The position numbers and the translations under genes were made by a program. A stretch of 64,000 nt of DNA, from positions 3,636,001 through 3,700,000 of the forward strand of contig NZ_CP033875.1 of assembly GCF_002742645.2 (NCBI RefSeq). Direction: 5' to 3'. Below, piece after piece: positions 31,739-43,906 of this stretch; the first letter of the stretch is position 1; every line of letters starts with the position of its first letter. A model generated the notes under the pieces. That model did not search any database, was not told the origin of the DNA, and saw only the letters and a list, made by a program, of their open reading frames with translations. This DNA is from Caulobacter sp. FWC26 (lineage in GTDB: Bacteria > Pseudomonadota > Alphaproteobacteria > Caulobacterales > Caulobacteraceae).

Positions 31739-34696
31739 ATGACGCCCGCGCAGTTCGTGAAGAAATGGAGCGACAGTCAGCTGCGCGAGCGGCAGGCCTC
31801 GCAGTCGCATTTCAATGACCTGTGCGCGTTGCTCGGCGTCCCCAATCCCATCGAGGATGATCCCGTCGGCGAGCGCTACTGCTTCGAGCGCGGCGCCTCC
31901 AAGACCGGCGGCGGCGACGGCTGGGCTGACGTCTGGCGCAAGGGCTGTTTCGGCTGGGAGTACAAGGGCAAGCACAAGAACCTGGACGCGGCCCTGCGCC
32001 AGCTTCAGGCCTATGCGCTGGACCTCCAGAACCCGCCGTATCTGGTCGTCTCCGACATGGAGCGGATCATCGTCCACACCAACTGGACGAACACGGTCAG
32101 CCGCAAGCTGGTCTTCACCCTGGACGACATGCTGGACCCCGAGCAACTGGCCGTGCTGCGGCTGGTGTTCGAGGGCTCCGAAAGCCTCAAACCCAAGATC
32201 AGTCCCCAGGAGCTGACCGCCAAGGTCGCCCAAAGGTTCGGCGATCTGGGCCGGCGGTTGCAGGAGCGCGGTCACAACCCGCGCGACGTGGCCCACTTCC
32301 TCAATCGCCTGGTCTTCTGCATGTTCGCCGAGGACGCCAAGCTGTTGCCCGAGGGGCTGTTCACCCGGCTGACGCGCTCGATGCAGCTGCGCCCGGCGGC
32401 CGAGACCGCCCCGCAGTTCAACGAGCTGTTCGCCAAGATGAGCGTCGGCGGCCTGTTCGGGGCCGATGTGATCAAGTGGTTCAACGGCGGGCTGTTCGAC
32501 GACAAGCCGGCCCTGCCGCTGGAGCGGGCCGACGTCAAGCTAATCTGCGACACCGCCGCCGAGCACGACTGGTCCGACCTCGACCCCTCGGTGTTCGGCA
32601 ACATGTTCGAAGAGGCCCTGAAGGCCACGCGCGAGCGGGCGGCCCTGGGCGCCCACTACACCGACCGCGAAAAGATCCTGAAGATCATCGACCCGGTGAT
32701 CACCTGGCCGCTGATGGCCGAGTGGGACGCGGCCCTGGCCAAGATCCGCGAGGCCCTGGACGCCCGCGCCGCCGCCGAGGTCGAGCGCAAGGCCGTGCTG
32801 GAGGCCGCCGCCGAGGCCATGCGCCAGGACCCCGTCAAGGCCAAGGCCGGCGAGGCGGCCCGCCGCAAGGCCCTGACCGCCATCGCCAAGCGCTCTGACG
32901 CGGCGCTGGGCCAGGCCAAGGACCAGCTGGAGGCGTTCCTGGGCCGGCTGTCGCGCTTTCGCGTGCTGGACCCGGCCTGCGGCAGCGGCAACTTTCTGTA
33001 TGTGGCCCTGCACGCCCTGAAGGACATCGAGCGCCGCGCCCTGGTGGACGCCCAGCGCCTGGGCCTGGAGGTTCCGGCCCCGCGCGTCGGCCTGGCCTGC
33101 GTGCGCGGCATCGAGATCGAGGAATACGCCGCCGAACTGGCCCGCGTGACCCTGTGGATCGGCGACCTGCAATGGAACGCCAAGAACAACTATACGGGCC
33201 TGGCCGAACCGATCCTGTCGTCGCTGGACCAGATCGAATGCCGCGACGCGTTGCTGAACAAGGACGGCACCGAGGCCGAGTGGCCGGCGGTGGACGTGAT
33301 CGTGGGCAATCCGCCGTTCTTGGGCGGGAAGAAGCTGCTCGGCGATTTAGGCGAAAATCATGTCGAGAAGCTTCGTGCGGTCTATCGTGACAGGGTCGCG
33401 GGCGGCGCGGACTTTGTTTGCTACTGGGTTGAAAAGGCTTGGCGGAAGATTTCCTCAGAGGAGCCAACCGCCGTAAGAGCGGGTTTCGTGACTACGAACT
33501 CGATCCGTGATGGCGCCAGCCGTAAGGTCCTGGATCCCATCGCCGACGCGGTCGCCATATACGAGGCTTGGGCCGACGAGCCTTGGACGCTCCAAGGCGC
33601 CGCTGTTCGCGTTTCCATGACTTGTTTCGGCAATGGATTTATCGAACGGCGGCTCGAAGGGCGACCGACCACTCTGATCAATGCCGACCTTACGGGTTCA
33701 GCCGCAAACATCGTTCGCGCGGAGCGTCTCACGGACAATGGCGACGTGTGTTTCGAGGGCGGTCAGAAGTTTGGTGCCTTCGATATTCCCGGTGATTTGG
33801 CTCGCGAGTGGTTGGTCGAACCCCGAAACCCGAACGGCCTTACGAACTCGTCCGTATTGCGGCCTTTGCTGAACGGCGCTGACCTCGTCCGTCGCTCAAG
33901 TGACACGTGGGTGATCGACTTCGAAGCCATGGCAACCGAGCGCGAAGCGGCGTTTTTCGAAAAGCCGTTCGAATACGCGCTCAAGCACGTGAAGCCCGAA
34001 CGCGACCTTAGCACCGTGCCGCGCAATAGAGAGTTTTGGTGGAAGCACCACAGGGCTCGGCCAGAACTGAGGCAGGCGCTGATTGGTAAGCAACGGTACA
34101 TCGGGACCCCCGTGGTAGCCAAGTACCGCACCTTTGTTTGGCTCGACACGACCGCTTGGCCTTCAAACCTGCTGGACGCCATCGCTCGCGATGACGACAC
34201 CACCTTCGGCGTTCTCCAATCCCGTTTCCACGAGCTGTGGTCGTTGCGGATGGGTTCAAGTCTTGAGGATCGCCCCCGCTACACCCCGTCCACCACCTTC
34301 GAGACCTTCCCCTTCCCCGAAGGCCTGACGCCGAACATCCCCGCCGCCGACTATGCGAACGACCCGCGCGCCCAGGCGATCGCGGCGGCGGCGGCCGAGC
34401 TGAACCGGCTGCGCGAGGCGTGGCTGAATCCGCCGGACCTGGTGAAGATCGAGCCCGAGGTCGTGCCCGGCTATCCCGACCGCATCCTGCCCGTCAGCCC
34501 CGAAGCGGCGGCCGAGCTGAAGAAGCGCACCCTGACCAACCTCTACAACCAGCGTCCGGCCTGGCTGGACATGGCCCACCAGCGCCTGGACGCCGCCGTC
34601 GCCGCCGCCTACGGCTGGCCCGAAGGCCTCAGCGACGACGAGGTTCTGGAGCGCCTGTTCGCGCTCAACCAGGAGCGTGCGGCGGCGGGGCGGTAG
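31739..34696 (+). CDS. Single-polypeptide type IIL (MmeI-like) restriction-modification enzyme
   Basis: A 985-aa fused nuclease, adenine methyltransferase and recognition protein. The N-terminus has the MmeI-type PD-(D/E)xK site: Asp64, nine residues, Glu74-x-Lys76 (GWEYKGKHK). A helical linker follows, then the methyltransferase motifs DPACGSGNFLYVAL and NPPFLGGK (the NPPF of adenine-N6 enzymes). The rest is the target-recognition domain and C-terminal part. From about residue 525 to 840 (33310-34260) codons shift to TTA, AAT, CAT, CTT, CGT and AGG, unlike the G/C-ended codons on both sides. GGAG shortly upstream fits the ATG. No separate modification or restriction gene is adjacent, as expected. 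Type IIL enzymes modify one strand only. Confidence 0.9.
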   Translation: MTPAQFVKKWSDSQLRERQASQSHFNDLCALLGVPNPIEDDPVGERYCFERGASKTGGGDGWADVWRKGCFGWEYKGKHKNLDAALRQLQAYALDLQNPPYLVVSDMERIIVHTNWTNTVSRKLVFTLDDMLDPEQLAVLRLVFEGSESLKPKISPQELTAKVAQRFGDLGRRLQERGHNPRDVAHFLNRLVFCMFAEDAKLLPEGLFTRLTRSMQLRPAAETAPQFNELFAKMSVGGLFGADVIKWFNGGLFDDKPALPLERADVKLICDTAAEHDWSDLDPSVFGNMFEEALKATRERAALGAHYTDREKILKIIDPVITWPLMAEWDAALAKIREALDARAAAEVERKAVLEAAAEAMRQDPVKAKAGEAARRKALTAIAKRSDAALGQAKDQLEAFLGRLSRFRVLDPACGSGNFLYVALHALKDIERRALVDAQRLGLEVPAPRVGLACVRGIEIEEYAAELARVTLWIGDLQWNAKNNYTGLAEPILSSLDQIECRDALLNKDGTEAEWPAVDVIVGNPPFLGGKKLLGDLGENHVEKLRAVYRDRVAGGADFVCYWVEKAWRKISSEEPTAVRAGFVTTNSIRDGASRKVLDPIADAVAIYEAWADEPWTLQGAAVRVSMTCFGNGFIERRLEGRPTTLINADLTGSAANIVRAERLTDNGDVCFEGGQKFGAFDIPGDLAREWLVEPRNPNGLTNSSVLRPLLNGADLVRRSSDTWVIDFEAMATEREAAFFEKPFEYALKHVKPERDLSTVPRNREFWWKHHRARPELRQALIGKQRYIGTPVVAKYRTFVWLDTTAWPSNLLDAIARDDDTTFGVLQSRFHELWSLRMGSSLEDRPRYTPSTTFETFPFPEGLTPNIPAADYANDPRAQAIAAAAAELNRLREAWLNPPDLVKIEPEVVPGYPDRILPVSPEAAAELKKRTLTNLYNQRPAWLDMAHQRLDAAVAAAYGWPEGLSDDEVLERLFALNQERAAAGR

Positions 34697-34705
34697 GTCA
34701 CCCGA

Positions 34706-34836
34706 TCTCCCCGGCGAAGGCCGGGGCCCAGATTCATCCGGAGCGTTTGGGGTGGGCCCGCCCACCGCCTCAGCCACATCGGAGACGCCAGCGGGTTCGA
34801 TCTGGGCCCCGGCGTTCGCCGGGGAAGTCGGAGAGC
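34706..34836. repeat. Composite CCCCGGC element with GGGCCC arms
   Basis: Two hairpins facing each other: CTCCCCGGCGAAGGCCGGGG followed by CCCAGA (34706-34732) and TCTGGGCCCCGGCGTTCGCCG followed by GGG (34801-34825). The arms CCGGGGCCCAGA and TCTGGGCCCCGG are mutual inverted repeats, so the whole element can fold as one structure. Directly after the restriction-modification gene. Confidence 0.7.
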
Positions 34837-34845
34837 GGGAGGAGA

Positions 34846-34882
34846 TAAAAAAAGATCCCCGCGAGGGCCGCCTCCGGGGATC
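34846..34882 (-). terminator. Rho-independent terminator
   Basis: Read on the minus strand: GATCCCCG, a GC-rich inner region, CGGGGATC, then TTTTTTT. Located 104 bases after the stop of the minus-strand gene ending at 34986; a clear intrinsic terminator by eye. Confidence 0.85.
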
Positions 34883-34985
34883 GTGTCGATCTGTTTGTAC
34901 CCCGCAACCGCCGGGATTGGACCGCAGCGCACTATCGGCTTCAGCGCCGCTGACCTCAAGCCCTCGGCGAACGCCGGGAGAGACG

Positions 34986-35504
34986 TCAGAACTTCGTCTT
35001 GCAGCCCTGCTTGAGGTGCACCCCGCGCAGGAAGCCGCGGCGGGCGAGGCCGGCGTCGACGGCGGCGTTCATCTGGCGGTCGGCGGGAGCCGCGCCGGTG
35101 ACTTCGCGCACGAGGCCGCGGAACGGGATGATGCTGTTGATGATGGTCTTGCCGCCGGCTTCGGCCAGCTTGCCGGCGCGGTTCTCGGCGTATTCGGCGC
35201 CGACCACATAGTCGGGACCCAGCACCGCGTTCAGCGCCTTCACCTCATTGGCCAGGGCCTGGCACGATTTCAGGCCCTTGAGGCTGTAGGGATCCTCAAA
35301 CGCCTTCACCAGGACCGGCGGGATGTCGCGTTTGGAGAGGCCGACGTCGCGCACCGGCTGCGTGCCGATATCGACGGCCCTCTTGCCCGCCTCGCCCCAG
35401 CGGCCGGACGGCTCGTCGGGCTTGGCCGGCGGCTTGACTTGGGCTTGAGCCGTAGAGGCCAGCAACAAGGCAGCGGCGGTGAGGATCAAAAGGTTCTTCG
35501 GCAC
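34986..35504 (-). CDS. Exported hypothetical protein
   Basis: A 172-aa protein from the GTG at 35504 (reads VPKNLLILTAAALLLASTAQAQ, a clean signal peptide), preceded by GGGAGGG eight bases upstream. The mature part is helical with a Gly/Lys-rich VDIGTQPVRDVGLSKRDIPP, KSCQALANEVKALNAVLGPD and a C-terminal basic end with Cys (GCKTKF). The DVGLSKRDIPP and LAEAGGKTIINSIIPFRG sequences look like those of a conserved alphaproteobacterial family, but no function is known to me. Confidence 0.7.
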   Translation of the reverse strand: MPKNLLILTAAALLLASTAQAQVKPPAKPDEPSGRWGEAGKRAVDIGTQPVRDVGLSKRDIPPVLVKAFEDPYSLKGLKSCQALANEVKALNAVLGPDYVVGAEYAENRAGKLAEAGGKTIINSIIPFRGLVREVTGAAPADRQMNAAVDAGLARRGFLRGVHLKQGCKTKF

Positions 35505-35622
35505 GGTAACGCCCTCCCGACTAGACACGTCAGCGGGAACGGCGAAGCTCGCCGCCGGTTCCCGTCGTCAGTCCCTCAGCGCGAACTCTAAAGTCTGTGC
35601 ACGATCCATCGCCACCCCAAAG

Positions 35623-35732
35623 CGTGTCATCCCAGCCGAAGCGGAGCGGAGAGCCGGGCCCCAGGGGCGGCGCGCGCGGCGCTTCGTCACCCCTGGGTCC
35701 CGGATAGCGCTCCGCGCTTCCGGGATGACACG
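35623..35732. repeat. Composite hairpin repeat, family D copy 2
   Basis: CGTGTCATCCC at the left end and GGGATGACACG at the right, enclosing GAGCCGGGCCCCAGGGGC and CCCCTGGGTCCCGG. Same architecture as 14650-14758 and 50681-50791, but different in sequence between the arms. Between two minus-strand genes. Confidence 0.85.
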
Positions 35733-35756
35733 GGTTTAAGCGCTTGGGTGAGACCC

Positions 35757-36239
35757 CTAGTTCGGCGGACCGCCCGCTTCCAGATCGAAGGCGGCGTCAA
35801 AGGCCTCGTCGCTGGGGGTGGCGCCGCCCAGGGCCGCCTCGAACAGGTCTTCCAGCGAGGACCAGATGAAGGCCAACTGCTCCATCACCGTCGGGACGCT
35901 GGCCGGGTCGAAGCCGGGATAGAGATCCTCCACCAGCCACAGGCCCGTGCCGGGATCAAAGGCGAAGCGACAGCCGATCAGCCGGAACTGCGCCCTGGCC
36001 ATGGTCTCGAACAGGGCGGTCAGGTCGCGGGCCTCGTCCAGGTCGTCATTGTCCAGCACCAGGCAGCGAATCTGCAGCCAGCCGTGGTCGGGCAGCAGGT
36101 AGAAGGCCCCCTCGTCCTGGTCCTCGCCCGAGACCTCCAGGCCCCGGTCGATGGCCTCAACGACATAGCCCGCCGCGCGGCAGACCTGAGTCAGCGTGGT
36201 CAGCAGGGCCGCTTCCTGGTCGGGGGTGAGGTTGGTCAT
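35757..36239 (-). CDS. Hypothetical acidic protein, possibly YbjN/secretion-chaperone fold
   Basis: A 160-aa protein starting MTNLTPDQEAALLTTLTQV. The alternation of helix, then GAFYLLPDHGWLQIRCLVLD, RLIGCRFAFDPGTGLWLVED and a long helical end recalls the YbjN/type III chaperone-like fold; this is only a guess from secondary structure. No signal peptide. The longer frame upstream covers the divergent xyl promoter region and is unlikely to be translated. Confidence 0.6.
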   Translation of the reverse strand: MTNLTPDQEAALLTTLTQVCRAAGYVVEAIDRGLEVSGEDQDEGAFYLLPDHGWLQIRCLVLDNDDLDEARDLTALFETMARAQFRLIGCRFAFDPGTGLWLVEDLYPGFDPASVPTVMEQLAFIWSSLEDLFEAALGGATPSDEAFDAAFDLEAGGPPN

Positions 36240-36328
36240 GGCGTAGGGTCCGGATCGTGGAGGGGCGGCCGCTTCTAGCATGGACCGCCCGCGAGGCGGA
36301 CGATTCCATGATTGGTCAGACAACCTAC

Positions 36329-36357
36329 TTGCCGTCGCCACATGTTAGCGCTACCAA
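36329..36357 (+). promoter_or_regulatory. xylX promoter with XylR operator
   Basis: The palindromic sequence TGTTAGCGCTACCA at 36343-36356 is the xylose-repressor (XylR, LacI family) operator known from the C. crescentus xylX promoter. It overlaps a candidate sigma-73 promoter: TTGCCG at 36329-36334, 15 bases, GCTACCAA at 36350-36357 (consensus -10 GCTANAWC). XylR bound here blocks transcription until xylose appears. xylR itself is not in the window. Confidence 0.9.
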
Positions 36358-36425
36358 GTGCCGACGAACGCGCGCCGCCGACGATGTCGGCGCTTCAGAC
36401 GCACGAGTTTTGGGGAGACGACGCC

Positions 36426-37580
36426 GTGGGCGTGAGTGAATTCCTGCCGGAAGACTGGAAAGACGCGACCCTGCTGGGGCGCATGGATTTCGGCGAAGGC
36501 CCGACGCCCGTGCTGGTGCGCGGCGGCCGCGTCGAGGACGTGTCGAAGATCGCCCCCACCGTCGCCGACCTGATGAACGCCTATCCGGCCGGCGCGGCGA
36601 TCCCGCGCGGCGAGGACAAGGGCCCGCTGGAAGCCCTCGACATCCGCCCCGTCTGGGAAGACCCGAACAGCGCTGCGCCGGTCAAGCTCCTGGCGCCCGT
36701 CGACCTGCAGTGCCTGAAGGCCGCCGGCGTGACCTTCGCGGTCTCGACCCTGGAGCGGGTGATCGAGGAGCGCGCGCGCGGCGACGCCGCCGCCGCCCTG
36801 AAGATCCGCGAGCAGCTGTCGGCCAGCATGGGCGGCGACCTCAAGAGCGTGAACCCGGGCTCGGAGGGCGCCGAGCGCCTGAAGCAGACCCTGATCAAGG
36901 ACGGTCTCTGGTCGCAGTACCTGGAAGTGGCGATCGGTCCCGACGCCGAGATCTTCACCAAGGGCCCGACGCTGTCGTCGATGGGCTGGGGCGATCAGGT
37001 CGGCGTCCGCAGCGACAGCCACTGGAACAACCCCGAGCCGGAAGTCGTGCTGCTTTGCGACGGTTCGGGACAGATCCGCGGCGCGGCGCTGGGCAATGAC
37101 GTGAACCTGCGCGACTTCGAGGGCCGCTCGGCCCTGCTGCTCAGCAAGGCCAAGGACAACAACGCCAGCTGCGCCATCGGTCCGTTCTTCCGCCTGTTCG
37201 ACGACACCTTCTCGCTGGACGACGTCCGCTCGGCCGAGGTCGAGCTGAAGATCACCGGCCGGGACAACTTCGTGCTCGACGGCAAGTCGAACATGAGCCT
37301 GATCAGCCGCGATCCGGCCGTGCTGGCGGGCCAGGCCTATGGCAAGCAGCACCAGTATCCGGACGGCTTTGCGCTGTTCCTGGGCACCATGTTCGCCCCG
37401 ATTCAGGACCGGGATGCGCCCGGCCAGGGCTTCACCCACAAGGTCGGCGACCGCGTCCGCGTCTCGACGCCGAAGCTGGGCGTGCTGGAGAACGAGGTCA
37501 CGACCTGCGACCAGGCCAAGCCCTGGACGTTCGGCATCTCGGCCCTGATCCGCAACCTGGCCGGCCGCGGCCTCCTCTAA
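36426..37580 (+). CDS. xylX: 2-keto-3-deoxy-D-xylonate dehydratase
   Basis: Converts 2-keto-3-deoxyxylonate to alpha-ketoglutarate semialdehyde (Weimberg pathway). 384 aa in the fumarylacetoacetase fold: PVLVRGGRVEDVSKIAP at the N-terminus, then VDLQCLKAAGVTFAVST, the metal-binding ERVIEERARGD...AEIFTKGPTLSSMGWG region, SHWNNPEPEVVL and RDFEGRSALLLSKAKD. The start is the GTG at 36426, behind GGGGAG (36414-36419), as in the well-known Pxyl leader. The ATGs at 36342 and 36384 also lie in frame, but the first is inside the operator. First gene of xylXABCD. Confidence 0.95.
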   Translation: MGVSEFLPEDWKDATLLGRMDFGEGPTPVLVRGGRVEDVSKIAPTVADLMNAYPAGAAIPRGEDKGPLEALDIRPVWEDPNSAAPVKLLAPVDLQCLKAAGVTFAVSTLERVIEERARGDAAAALKIREQLSASMGGDLKSVNPGSEGAERLKQTLIKDGLWSQYLEVAIGPDAEIFTKGPTLSSMGWGDQVGVRSDSHWNNPEPEVVLLCDGSGQIRGAALGNDVNLRDFEGRSALLLSKAKDNNASCAIGPFFRLFDDTFSLDDVRSAEVELKITGRDNFVLDGKSNMSLISRDPAVLAGQAYGKQHQYPDGFALFLGTMFAPIQDRDAPGQGFTHKVGDRVRVSTPKLGVLENEVTTCDQAKPWTFGISALIRNLAGRGLL

Positions 37581-37596
37581 TCGAAAGCCTCCCGCG

Positions 37597-39033
37597 ATGA
37601 CCGACACCCTGCGCCACTACATCGGCGGCGAACGCGTCGCCGCTGACGCGCCGGCCGAGAGCCTGAACCCGTCCAACACCAACGACGTCGTCGCCAAGGT
37701 CCCGATGGGTGGGCAGGCCGAGGTCGACGCCGCCGTGGACGCGGCCCGCAAGGCCTTCCCGGCCTGGGCCGACGCCTCGCCGGAAGTGCGTTCGGACCTC
37801 CTGGACAAGGTCGGCTCGACCATCATCGCCCGCAGCGCTGATATCGGCCGCCTGCTGGCCCGCGAAGAGGGCAAGACCCTGGCCGAAGGGATCGGCGAGA
37901 CCGTCCGCGCCGGCCGCATCTTCAAGTACTTCGCTGGCGAGGCCCTGCGCCGCCACGGCCAGAACCTGGAAAGCACCCGTCCTGGCGTCGAGATCCAGAC
38001 CTACCGTCAGGCCGTCGGCGTCTATGGCCTGATCACGCCCTGGAACTTCCCGATCGCCATCCCGGCCTGGAAGGCCGCCCCGGCGCTCGCCTTCGGCAAC
38101 ACCGTGGTGATCAAGCCTGCCGGCCCGACCCCGGCCACCGCCAATGTGCTGGCCGACATCATGGCCGAATGCGGCGCCCCGGCCGGCGTCTTCAACATGC
38201 TGTTCGGCCGCGGCTCGATGGGCGACGCCCTGATCAAGCACAAGGACGTGGACGGGATCTCGTTCACCGGCTCGCAGGGCGTGGGCGCCCAGGTCGCCGC
38301 CGCCGCCGTGGCCCGCCAGGCCCGCGTGCAGCTGGAGATGGGCGGCAAGAACCCGCTGATCGTGCTGGATGACGCCGACCTGGAACGCGCCGTCGCCATC
38401 GCGCTCGACGGCTCCTACTTCGCCACCGGCCAACGCTGCACCGCCAGCTCGCGCCTGATCGTCCAGGACGGCATCCACGACAAGTTCGTCGCCCTGCTGG
38501 CCGAGAAGGTCGCCGCCCTGCGCGTCGGTGACGCGCTGGATCCCAACACCCAGATCGGCCCGGCCGTCTCCGAAGACCAGATGGAGACTTCGTACCGCTA
38601 TATCGACATCGCTGCGTCAGAAGGCGGCCGTGTGGTCACCGGCGGCGACCGCATCAAGCTGGACAATCCGGGCTGGTACGTGCGTCCGACCCTGATCGCC
38701 GACACCGAGGCCGGGATGCGGATCAACAATGAGGAGGTCTTCGGCCCCGTCGCCTCGACCATCCGCGTCAAGAGCTACGAAGAGGCCCTGGAGATCGCCA
38801 ACGGCGTCGAGTTCGGCCTGTCGGCCGGCATCGCCACCACTTCGCTCAAGCACGCCCGTCACTTCCAGCGCTACGCCCGCGCGGGCATGACCATGGTCAA
38901 CCTGGCCACGGCCGGCGTCGACTATCATGTGCCGTTCGGCGGCACGAAGAGCAGCTCGTACGGCGCCCGCGAACAGGGCTTCGCGGCGGTCGAGTTCTTC
39001 ACCCAGACCAAAACCTCCTACTCGTGGTCGTAA
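37597..39033 (+). CDS. xylA: Alpha-ketoglutarate semialdehyde dehydrogenase
   Basis: Oxidises the XylX product to alpha-ketoglutarate with NAD(P)+, the last Weimberg step. A 478-aa aldehyde dehydrogenase: PWNFPIAIPAWKAAPALAFG, the NAD-binding FTGSQGVG, catalytic Glu in LEMGGKNP and catalytic Cys in ATGQRCTASSR, then EEVFGPV. Not xylose isomerase, in spite of the shared gene name. Starts 16 bases after xylX. Confidence 0.95.
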   Translation: MTDTLRHYIGGERVAADAPAESLNPSNTNDVVAKVPMGGQAEVDAAVDAARKAFPAWADASPEVRSDLLDKVGSTIIARSADIGRLLAREEGKTLAEGIGETVRAGRIFKYFAGEALRRHGQNLESTRPGVEIQTYRQAVGVYGLITPWNFPIAIPAWKAAPALAFGNTVVIKPAGPTPATANVLADIMAECGAPAGVFNMLFGRGSMGDALIKHKDVDGISFTGSQGVGAQVAAAAVARQARVQLEMGGKNPLIVLDDADLERAVAIALDGSYFATGQRCTASSRLIVQDGIHDKFVALLAEKVAALRVGDALDPNTQIGPAVSEDQMETSYRYIDIAASEGGRVVTGGDRIKLDNPGWYVRPTLIADTEAGMRINNEEVFGPVASTIRVKSYEEALEIANGVEFGLSAGIATTSLKHARHFQRYARAGMTMVNLATAGVDYHVPFGGTKSSSYGAREQGFAAVEFFTQTKTSYSWS

Positions 39034-39038
39034 GCAGC

Positions 39039-42503
<3,465 letters not shown>

Positions 42504-42604
42504 CAGCCATCGCGGATGTTGTGGATCACGGAATTCTTGTCTGGGTTGAAACCCATTTTAGGGATATAAAGTCCGCGTCGGGTTGATCATCGCGTGCGGA
42601 CAGG

Positions 42605-42784
42605 ATGTTGGCGGGAGACCGAGCCCTCGTTCACCGACCAGAGTCCCCGACCCTGGTCGTCCTGACCACGGCGCTGCAGCTGGGTCTGGTGGTCGTGGTC
42701 TGGCTGCTGGCGCTGGTCCCCGCCGCGCTGGCGGCCTTGGCGCTGCTGGCGGCGAAGGCGATCCGGCGTGCGTTGCGCCCCTGA
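42605..42784 (+). CDS. Small hydrophobic protein, 59 aa (tentative)
   Basis: MLAGDRALVHRPESPT, then one long hydrophobic stretch (LVVLTTALQLGLVVVVWLL...ALAALALLAAK) ending RRALRP. One or two membrane segments; host-like codons. The ribosome-binding site is poor (AGG directly before the ATG). Longer frames on the opposite strand overlap it, so coding status is uncertain. Located between xylD and the TPR-GNAT gene. Confidence 0.4.
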   Translation: MLAGDRALVHRPESPTLVVLTTALQLGLVVVVWLLALVPAALAALALLAAKAIRRALRP

Positions 42785-42839
42785 CACCTTGGCGCAACCG
42801 CGCCGCCCCGCCAGTATGGGCGCATCCGACGGAGGGCTC

Positions 42840-43718
42840 ATGCGGGACATCGACTGGCTGCTGGCCGAGGCCAACGTCCTGCACGAACGCGGCGAGGCGG
42901 AACAGGCGCGGACGCTATACGACGACGCCCTGCGCCAGGCCCGTGCGGCGGGAGACCCCGTCAGCTTGGCCAAGGCCCTGCGGCACGTCTCCGACCTTGA
43001 TCGCACGGCGGGAGACCCCGAGGCCGCCCTCGCCGCCGCCGAGGAGGCCGCCACGCTGTACGGCGCCCAGGGACCGGAACACCGTCTGGACCTTGCCAAC
43101 GCCCTGCGCCTGACCGCCCTGGCCCTCGAAGCGCTGGGCCGTCCCGCCCTGCAGCCGTGGCGCGAGGCCGGCGATCTCTACGCCGCGCTCGATATCGCGG
43201 CCGGACTCGCAGAGGCCGAGCGTCACCTGGGGCTGGCGGTCCGCCCGGCGCAATCACGCGAGCTGGCGATCCTGGCGCGGCTCTGGTGGCAAGGCTGGCG
43301 AGACGCGCACCTGCCGATCGTGCCCGACGCCCTGGTGCGCCTTCGTACGCTGGAGAGCTTCACCGCGCGGATGGCCGCCGCCCTGCCCGAGGTGCGCGTG
43401 CTGGGCCCGGTCGGCGCGCCGCTCGGCCTGCATCTGATCAAGGGCGACGAGCTGAACCAGTTCTACCTGGCGGCCGAGGCGCGCGGGACCGGGGCTGCGG
43501 CGGTGCTGATGGCCGACGCCGAAACGCATCTGGCTGACGCGGGTGTGCAAACCGCCTGGCTGGCCTGCGCCGTCGGCAACGACCGCGCCGCCCGCTTCTA
43601 TGAGAAGTCAGGCTGGACTCGGGCGCGGGTCGAAACCGTGCAGAGCGAGACCTCTGAAGGCTTTTTTCCCCTGGAAGTCTGGCGCTACGAGAAGCCTCTG
43701 AGGGGCGACAAGTCGTAG
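42840..43718 (+). CDS. TPR-like repeat fused to GNAT acetyltransferase
   Basis: A 292-aa protein in two parts. Residues 1 to about 135 are helical repeats: LLAEANVLHERGEAEQARTL and LAKALRHVSDLDRTAGDPEA are TPR-like (Ala at the small positions, paired helices), followed by LANALRLTALALEALGR. From about 140 to 290 a GNAT domain: FYLAAEARGTGAAAVLMADAE (the R-G-x-G-x-A acetyl-CoA motif as ARGTGAA) and LACAVGNDRAARFYEKSGW. GGAGGG just before the ATG fits the start. The TPR would bind a protein or peptide partner; the acceptor is unknown. Confidence 0.82.
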   Translation: MRDIDWLLAEANVLHERGEAEQARTLYDDALRQARAAGDPVSLAKALRHVSDLDRTAGDPEAALAAAEEAATLYGAQGPEHRLDLANALRLTALALEALGRPALQPWREAGDLYAALDIAAGLAEAERHLGLAVRPAQSRELAILARLWWQGWRDAHLPIVPDALVRLRTLESFTARMAAALPEVRVLGPVGAPLGLHLIKGDELNQFYLAAEARGTGAAAVLMADAETHLADAGVQTAWLACAVGNDRAARFYEKSGWTRARVETVQSETSEGFFPLEVWRYEKPLRGDKS

Positions 43719-43731
43719 CGCGAGGCGCTAA

Positions 43732-43770
43732 ATCAAACGCTTAGAGCGTGAATCGCGCCGAAACCGGTTA
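43732..43770. repeat. Family B palindrome, truncated copy
   Basis: CTAAATCAAACGCTTAGAGC leads into GAGCGTGAATCGCGCCGAAACCGGTT, then the match ends where the other copies have CCCACTTT. The left part matches 22708-22750 nearly base for base. It contains GAATC, a CcrM methylation sequence. Confidence 0.75.
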
Positions 43771-43906
43771 CGAGCCTGATGGACGCGATGTCCGCGTAGG
43801 CGTGTCGCGGGAGCGGCCTTCCGCCAAATAATCAGAGGCAGCGTGGACCTAGCGCCTTCGCCCGCGAGCCGCCACATTGGCCAAGTCACGAGCGCAGGAG
43901 ATCCGC

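Noticed and set aside
42587..43099. Minus-strand open frame overlapping the TPR-GNAT gene
   Set aside because: Ser/Arg-rich shadow without domain; the plus strand has a good ribosome-binding site and clear GNAT motifs.
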